Part shown: one piece after another, positions 15,340 through 19,670 of the stretch
Layout: each line of letters starts with the position of its first letter
How positions within the stretch are numbered: position 1 is the stretch's first letter
Source: Aeriscardovia sp040773385
Lineage (GTDB): Bacteria; Actinomycetota; Actinomycetes; Actinomycetales; Bifidobacteriaceae
Assembly (NCBI GenBank): GCA_040773385.1
Contig: JAXGWH010000018.1
Span: forward strand, 1 to 19,670
Length of the DNA stretch: 19,670 bases
Direction: 5' to 3'
Position numbers and translations under genes: made by a program
Notes under the pieces: model-generated
The model's database searches: none
Told to the model about the DNA's origin: nothing
Seen by the model: only the letters and a program-made list of their open reading frames with translations

Positions 15340-18300
15340 TCAGAAGGCGAGCGTCCTGCCTGTCAGGTGGCGGAAGAGGCCGGAGCCGAGCGAATCGGCC
15401 AGGTCCAGTCGCATGCGCACCACGTTCACCTCGCCGGGCGTGCGGCCCTGCTCCCTGTCTTTCTCGTTGGGCTGGGCGTGGTGATGCGCCTGCCGCATTT
15501 CTGTCACGCGCAGGACATGACCGACATAGTAATAATTTGTGTCGGCCGGGCCGGTGGTCTTCTCCCCCTCGGCGGGACGGCGCATGACGAATACCGGCAC
15601 AAAAGCGGTTCCGGGCGAATCAACCGCCGGATCGAAATGCCGGCGCAGCCACATGATCTCCTTCGAGGAGAGGGTGCGTCTGTCCTTGCTGAAGTAGGTG
15701 AGGCTTTTCTGGTCGATGAAGCGGTCCTCATACTGGGAATCGGCATATTTGATGAGGATGGGCATGGTGTTGTTCTCATCGAGCTTGTAGCCGCCGACAT
15801 TCAGAGGCGGGATCTCCTTGTCCCAGCAGCACAGCCGCATGACGTCGTAGAGGCCATATTTCTCGCTGTAGACGAAACCACGCTCAATGCGACGGTGCTC
15901 GTGACATGCCTCGGTGAAACGGCGGAGGCAGGAGAGGAGCCCGAGACGGATGGCATCCTCGAAAGCGGCATGCAACAGCGGATAATGTTCGAACCAGCCA
16001 AGCACGGTCGGATTCGCCCGGACACCGTCCCCGGTGACGATCAACGGCACGCCGCCGTACAGTTTCTGATTCGTCGCGGTGAAGTAGCCCGTCACGCCCA
16101 GGACATGCAGGGCATGGGCACTCGTGCCTGCGGCAAAGCACAGCAACGGGTCATCCGTCCCCTCATCGCGCAGGAAGATACGCACGTACCGGTCCAGGTC
16201 CCCGGCGTGCAGTTCGACCGCAGGATACTGCCGATCGCCACTGTACAGGCCGAGCGCCCGCGCCCGGAAATCCTCCACATCCGGTATCGGGTCAAGCGGC
16301 ACATGGTACAGCTCGGCGAGCGCGAGCAGCTCATGCGGTCGCAGGCCTCGGGCCAGCGAGGTGGCAAAACGCAGCACGCCTCGCGCGGAGGGATCCTTTT
16401 CGTCGATGCGCGCGAATTCACGGTCAAGGTCGCTGATGAACCGGTCAGACGCCGAGAGCCCGGTGACGCCAGATTGTCCCATCCCGTCCTGCACGGAGCG
16501 CAGCGTCTTCGTCTCGCGCGAGAGGACGAAGGCGGGGTAATCATGATGCTGTGTCTCGACGGTGGCCATCTGGACGGCAGTGCTCAGATCCGAACCGGCG
16601 ACCTCCAGCAATGTCGGCACATGCCCGTGCTCGCCGCGCAGACGGCGATACTCGTTCGTCAGCTCGGTCAGAGAGCCGAGGCGCGCGGCCTCCACCGTGC
16701 GCAGCACCCGCTCGCGCGAGATACGGTCGAAGCTGATGGACGAGAAACCGATGGTGCGACGCTCAAGCTGGCGACGGAGCACATCGTTATCGGCCGTCGT
16801 GCCGTACAAGGCGAGCGGGATGAGATAGTTCGTGGTGTAGTTTCCGATAAAGTCGATGACGACCACACTGTTTTTGTGCGGTGCCCGGCGCAGTCCACGG
16901 CCCAGCTGCTGGGTGAAGACGATGCTCGATTTTGTCTGGCGCAGCATGACGATCTGGTTGAGGGAAGGGATGTCGACACCCTCGTTGAACAGGTCGACGG
17001 TGAACAGGTAGTCGAGTCTTCCGGCCTCGAGGTCACGCACAGCCTGGTCGCGGTCCTCACCATTGGAGCTGGTGACCGCACGGGTGCGCCAACGTCTGCC
17101 AGAAACGGGGTCGTCCATCTGATTGAACAGATCGGAAAGCCGTTGCGCCTCCTCGTTGCGTGAGCAGAAGACGAGGCCGCGCACGGGCACGCCGGCCGGG
17201 GCATAGAGCGCGAGCTTGTTGATGATGTACCGCGCCCGCTCCGGTGAAGGGTGGCCGAGCTCCTGTGCGATCCGCGTCTGCTGCTCGGCCGTCATATCGC
17301 GTGCGTCGACACGCACATCCCGGCCCGCGTACTCGGCCACACCGTAATAGTGGAACGGGCAGAGCAGACCGGCGTCGAGCGCGCCGCGCAGGCGGATCTC
17401 GTAGACCACGTTGTGATCGAAGAGCGCGAACACCTCGTCGCTGCCCTCGCCGGTCCGTTCCGGCGTGGCGGTCATGCCCAGCAAAAACTTCGGACGTAAC
17501 CGGCTGATGACCGCTTTGTAGGTCTTTGCCGTGGAGTGGTGCGCCTCATCGGCAACGACATAGGTGAAAGCACGCGGATCAATCTGCCCGACGCACCGAC
17601 CGATGGTGTCGGTGGTGGTGAAGACGAAACGGACAGAAGGATCGGCGAGCAATTCGGTGATCTGACCGCCGCGGAAGAACCGGGCACCATGTGGCAGCCC
17701 CTCATCCGAACCTGAGAGCAGGGCCATTTGCGAGAACGGGCAGCCGAACACCCGCTGGTAGGAACGCATGGCGGCCAGGAGGATCTGGCGCTGCCCGACG
17801 ATGTAGAGCAGCCGGAATGAGGATCCCTCACCTTGGTCCTCGCGGACCGAACGCGCGTCAAGCGCCGAGAGGTACGTCTTGCCGGTGCCGGTGGCGGAGA
17901 CGATGATCCCGCGATGATGACCTTCTTCCCTCGTGCGGGCAAGCGCGCGCAGGGCGACTTTCTGCATGTCATTCGGCTCGATGCGTGATACTGCGGGGCT
18001 TGTGGGATTCAGACCATCAAACCCGCCCGGATAACCGTCGACATCCGTTCTGACATCGGATCCCGGCAAATCCCCGGCTGCATCGGAGCCGATGTCCGTT
18101 CCCTCATCCTGTTCGTCCGGAAACCCGACACCTGATTCAGTCCGCTTACGATCCATCGGCTGGTGATTCGATTTCCACAACGGCTTATACTCGTCGATCC
18201 ACTGTTGCGAGAGTGGCACGGACTGCGCCGTCTGCGAATGGATCTCCGCCTCGATCTGCGAGACGATCTGCCCTTGATCGGTCGAAGTGACGCGCAGATT

Positions 18301-18897
18301 CCATTCCCGGTTAGTCTCTAGTGCAGATTGAGTGAAATTCGAGCTGCCGACATAAACAGTCTCCTCTCCTGTCCCAGAAAATACGTAGCCCTTGGCATGA
18401 AACGGCCTGTTCCAGGCCAACCGTCCGCCGGCTGTCCCGTTCCAGATGAGCGTGCGGACGGCGCCATGGGTGTCCTTTGTGAGTTTGTCCAGCTCCGCGA
18501 AGACGTCCGGCGAATTAAACCATTGGAAGGTGGAGGTCAGGATGGTGCCTGTGCCTCCCCGGTCGGCATAGTCCAGGAAATCCTGTTTGAGGTCAAGCAG
18601 TTCACCCACGCTGATGAAGGCGACGGACCACAGGAATCCGGACGTCCGCGGATCTGCCAGCTCAGCATGCAGTGCGTTACCCATGGAATGCCCTGCGGCA
18701 TTGGTGATGAGCAGCGGGCCATAATCACCCTCATGCGCCTGATCACCATCGATAAATCCGGCAAGCACGTCCTGCGTGATGCGGGTGCGCAGCTCTTTCT
18801 CAAGAAGGGAGAAATGAGAAAACTCCGGCTGATCACCGCCGTTACCTGCGTCCCCGGTACGTTCCGCGGCCATATCGGGCATCGTCCGCTCCCTCAT
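15340..18897 (-). CDS. PLD nuclease - SF2 helicase protein with DUF3427-like C-terminus
   Basis: Three parts can be read in this 1185-residue protein. First, a phospholipase D-type nuclease domain (about 25-240) with one HKD motif: His167 and Lys169 in FHAKGYVF, then VGSSNFT (184-189). Second, after an acidic, Gly-rich linker (about 245-300), an SF2 helicase core with ATGTGKT (335-341), DEAH (450-453), TAT (476-478), LVFCSRN, FNEGVDIP (637-644) and QQLGRGLRR (663-671). Third, a C-terminal region (about 700-1185) resembling DUF3427, with EDRFIDQKSLTYFSKDRRT and NYYYVGHV. All catalytic residues are present. The ATG overlaps the NUDIX stop by 4 bp; ATG at 18882 has a better GGGAG site. Such proteins act on DNA and recur in defence or repair loci; the substrate here is unknown. 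Confidence 0.9.
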   Translation of the reverse strand: MRERTMPDMAAERTGDAGNGGDQPEFSHFSLLEKELRTRITQDVLAGFIDGDQAHEGDYGPLLITNAAGHSMGNALHAELADPRTSGFLWSVAFISVGELLDLKQDFLDYADRGGTGTILTSTFQWFNSPDVFAELDKLTKDTHGAVRTLIWNGTAGGRLAWNRPFHAKGYVFSGTGEETVYVGSSNFTQSALETNREWNLRVTSTDQGQIVSQIEAEIHSQTAQSVPLSQQWIDEYKPLWKSNHQPMDRKRTESGVGFPDEQDEGTDIGSDAAGDLPGSDVRTDVDGYPGGFDGLNPTSPAVSRIEPNDMQKVALRALARTREEGHHRGIIVSATGTGKTYLSALDARSVREDQGEGSSFRLLYIVGQRQILLAAMRSYQRVFGCPFSQMALLSGSDEGLPHGARFFRGGQITELLADPSVRFVFTTTDTIGRCVGQIDPRAFTYVVADEAHHSTAKTYKAVISRLRPKFLLGMTATPERTGEGSDEVFALFDHNVVYEIRLRGALDAGLLCPFHYYGVAEYAGRDVRVDARDMTAEQQTRIAQELGHPSPERARYIINKLALYAPAGVPVRGLVFCSRNEEAQRLSDLFNQMDDPVSGRRWRTRAVTSSNGEDRDQAVRDLEAGRLDYLFTVDLFNEGVDIPSLNQIVMLRQTKSSIVFTQQLGRGLRRAPHKNSVVVIDFIGNYTTNYLIPLALYGTTADNDVLRRQLERRTIGFSSISFDRISRERVLRTVEAARLGSLTELTNEYRRLRGEHGHVPTLLEVAGSDLSTAVQMATVETQHHDYPAFVLSRETKTLRSVQDGMGQSGVTGLSASDRFISDLDREFARIDEKDPSARGVLRFATSLARGLRPHELLALAELYHVPLDPIPDVEDFRARALGLYSGDRQYPAVELHAGDLDRYVRIFLRDEGTDDPLLCFAAGTSAHALHVLGVTGYFTATNQKLYGGVPLIVTGDGVRANPTVLGWFEHYPLLHAAFEDAIRLGLLSCLRRFTEACHEHRRIERGFVYSEKYGLYDVMRLCCWDKEIPPLNVGGYKLDENNTMPILIKYADSQYEDRFIDQKSLTYFSKDRRTLSSKEIMWLRRHFDPAVDSPGTAFVPVFVMRRPAEGEKTTGPADTNYYYVGHVLRVTEMRQAHHHAQPNEKDREQGRTPGEVNVVRMRLDLADSLGSGLFRHLTGRTLAF

Positions 18898-19316
18898 CGC
18901 GAGAGCCTCTCCAGCTCCTCGGACGTTTTGGAAGAGATCTCACGCATCGCGGGCAGATCGGCAGGCGCCCAGTCGAGCGAGGGCATGTCAGCCGGCTTCT
19001 CCCAGCGTGCGTCCTGATGCTCGGTGAGAACGGGCTTGCCTGCGGCAAGCCGGCAGTAATACGTGCTCAGCTCCACCGTGCCGAATGAATAGGCGTTGTC
19101 CGTGGTCTCCACACGTTTTCCCACGGTGACGGTGCAGCGCAGCTCCTCGTGAATCTCACGCACGAGCGCCTGCTGCGGGCTCTCCCCCGACTCGATCTTG
19201 CCTCCGGGGAACTCCCATTTGCCCGCGACCTGCTTGCACTTGCCACGCTGTGCGCAGAAAACGCGACCGTCCCGGATAATCGCCGCGCCGACGACCCGGA
19301 TCACCTGTGTGCCCAT
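18894..19316 (-). CDS. NUDIX hydrolase, MutT-like (deoxy)nucleoside triphosphate pyrophosphohydrolase
   Basis: NUDIX enzymes cleave nucleoside diphosphates linked to another moiety; MutT-like members clean the dNTP pool, for example of 8-oxo-dGTP. The 140-residue product has the full length of the family, with RVVGAAIIRDGRVFCAQRG at the N-terminus, GKWEFPGGKIESGE, and the NUDIX box from Gly39 to Cys61: Glu45, Arg53, Glu54, Glu57 and Glu58 are in place. The Gly that usually follows the EE pair is Arg60 (EELRC). The end includes LTEHQDARW, common in MutT. The ribosome site is weak (GGGAAGC). The stop overlaps the helicase start by 4 bp, so the two are probably made together. It might serve pool sanitation or hydrolyse a signal nucleotide; this is open. 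Confidence 0.92.
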   Translation of the reverse strand: MGTQVIRVVGAAIIRDGRVFCAQRGKCKQVAGKWEFPGGKIESGESPQQALVREIHEELRCTVTVGKRVETTDNAYSFGTVELSTYYCRLAAGKPVLTEHQDARWEKPADMPSLDWAPADLPAMREISSKTSEELERLSR

Positions 19317-19393
19317 GCTTCCCAGGATAGAGTTCGTGCTGCCAGGACAGATAATCTCACGGGTTTCTCTATCGCCCCTCTATCTGGAAACAG

Positions 19394-19402
19394 TTATCCA
19401 CA
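19394..19402 (+). promoter_or_regulatory. Perfect DnaA box upstream of the NUDIX gene
   Basis: TTATCCACA is an exact match to the strong bacterial DnaA box. It lies 78 bp upstream of the NUDIX start within the AT-richer leader. Only one exact copy is seen, so this is not a replication origin; transcriptional control by DnaA or chance are the alternatives. Confidence 0.5.
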
Positions 19403-19430
19403 GACTTATCGGATCTTCTGGATGAACGAC

Positions 19431-19445
19431 GATAACACTGTTATC
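19431..19445. promoter_or_regulatory. Perfect 15-bp palindrome, operator-like
   Basis: GATAACA-C-TGTTATC is a perfect inverted repeat with 7-bp arms. A CTTATA/TTATAC -10-like element lies about 5-10 bp away (near 19451-19457), so the palindrome would sit near a transcription start. It is 115 bp upstream of the NUDIX-helicase pair. The shape fits a dimeric repressor site. Additional TATC/GATA half-sites occur nearby (19351, 19371, 19381, 19395, 19407). Confidence 0.5.
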
Positions 19446-19474
19446 TTGGGTATAAGGGATGTGGGTCCGAATAG

Positions 19475-19670
19475 TCACCCGCTGGCGCGCGTGCCGTCCT
19501 CAGACGAACGGCTAGGACCTAATCCTCTTTCTCTCTCCCATATGAATTGGACGCTTGTGCTCTCTGATCTCATTGAGGCGAACCTATTCTTGTGTTCATG
19601 CGGACCAAACAGAGCAAAGACAATCATCAACAGGGCGATCACTACGGCCGACACGACCGTCATACCAGGC
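19475..19670 (-). CDS. Possible membrane-protein C-terminus or small membrane protein (runs off window)
   Basis: A minus-strand frame open at the window edge contains a strong hydrophobic run, TVVSAVVIALLMIVFALFG, then a polar tail of about 40 residues with PHEHKNRF. An ATG ends at 19663, but the frame stays open beyond it, so this may be the end of a longer gene. The tail after the hydrophobic part looks random, and the composition is AT-richer than its neighbours. I do not recognise the product. It could also be non-coding. Confidence 0.3.
   Translation of the reverse strand, partial: PGMTVVSAVVIALLMIVFALFGPHEHKNRFASMRSESTSVQFIWERERGLGPSRSSEDGTRASG

Larger units (their letters stand above)
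19317..19474. other. AT-richer leader region upstream of the NUDIX-helicase pair
   Basis: This 158-bp stretch is clearly lower in GC than the rest of the window and holds the DnaA box and palindrome listed separately. I see no RNA gene or terminator hairpin with a T-run. A promoter for the NUDIX gene is expected here, but no convincing -35/-10 pair was found near the start codon. Confidence 0.5.

Noticed and set aside
15324..15351. Possible hairpin CTCGCCT with AGGCGAG at the helicase stop as a terminator
   Set aside because: The stem is only 7 bp, includes the stop codon and has no T-run after it on the minus strand.
13909..17163. Very long plus-strand open frame across gluA, corA and the helicase
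   Set aside because: It runs opposite three well-supported genes and an intergenic gap. The product has no family features and its composition is typical of antisense high-GC frames.
19542..19670. Plus-strand frame starting ATGAATTGGACG at the right edge
   Set aside because: Only 43 codons are visible, there is no ribosome site, and the opposite strand carries a better hydrophobic segment.
1..19670. CRISPR array, tRNA or rRNA gene, insertion sequence
   Set aside because: I found no regular repeat-spacer pattern, no cloverleaf-like sequence and no transposase motif or terminal inverted repeats in the window.

Overview
The window is a high-GC, densely packed chromosomal segment in which every convincing gene lies on the minus strand, so transcription runs from high to low coordinates. 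Gene content and order (tsaE-tsaB-rimI-tsaD beside holA, comEC-comEA and leuS, plus a gluABCD-type transporter) fit an actinobacterium, most likely in or near the Bifidobacteriaceae. That assignment rests on gene content and composition only; no marker gene in the window fixes the species.

Reading in the direction of transcription: (1) 19670-19317 is a visibly AT-richer stretch with a membrane-segment ORF running off the edge, a perfect DnaA box and a perfect 15-bp palindrome. (2) 19316-15340 is a two-gene, translationally coupled unit: a NUDIX hydrolase followed by a 1185-residue protein with an N-terminal PLD nuclease domain, an SF2 helicase core and a long C-terminal region resembling DUF3427. 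(3) 15261-14314 is a CorA-family divalent cation channel. (4) 14246-10406 is a complete polar amino acid ABC importer in the order ATPase, lipoprotein, permease, permease. (5) 10310-7368 is leucyl-tRNA synthetase, closed by a strong intrinsic terminator at 7288-7335. (6) 7177-4546 is comEA-comEC, the DNA-uptake receptor and channel. (7) 4360-1 is a tightly overlapped run of holA, tsaE, tsaB, rimI and the 5' two-thirds of tsaD.

The last block links replication (DNA polymerase III delta subunit) with the enzymes that make the universal tRNA t6A modification (TsaB, TsaD, TsaE) and a RimI-like acetyltransferase. Junctions overlap by 1-4 bp, implying one operon with coupled translation. Several otherwise ordinary housekeeping proteins carry extra low-complexity segments: TsaB tail, TsaE insert, RimI insert, TsaD N-terminal tract, ComEA N-terminus, GluB and GluD tails. 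Some of these still show short tandem repeats in the DNA.

The best candidate for an under-described system is the NUDIX plus PLD-helicase pair, whose architecture resembles mobile DNA-targeting defence or genome-maintenance modules. The palindrome, DnaA box and lower-GC region just upstream make it worth a second look. A defence role is inference and is not shown by the sequence.
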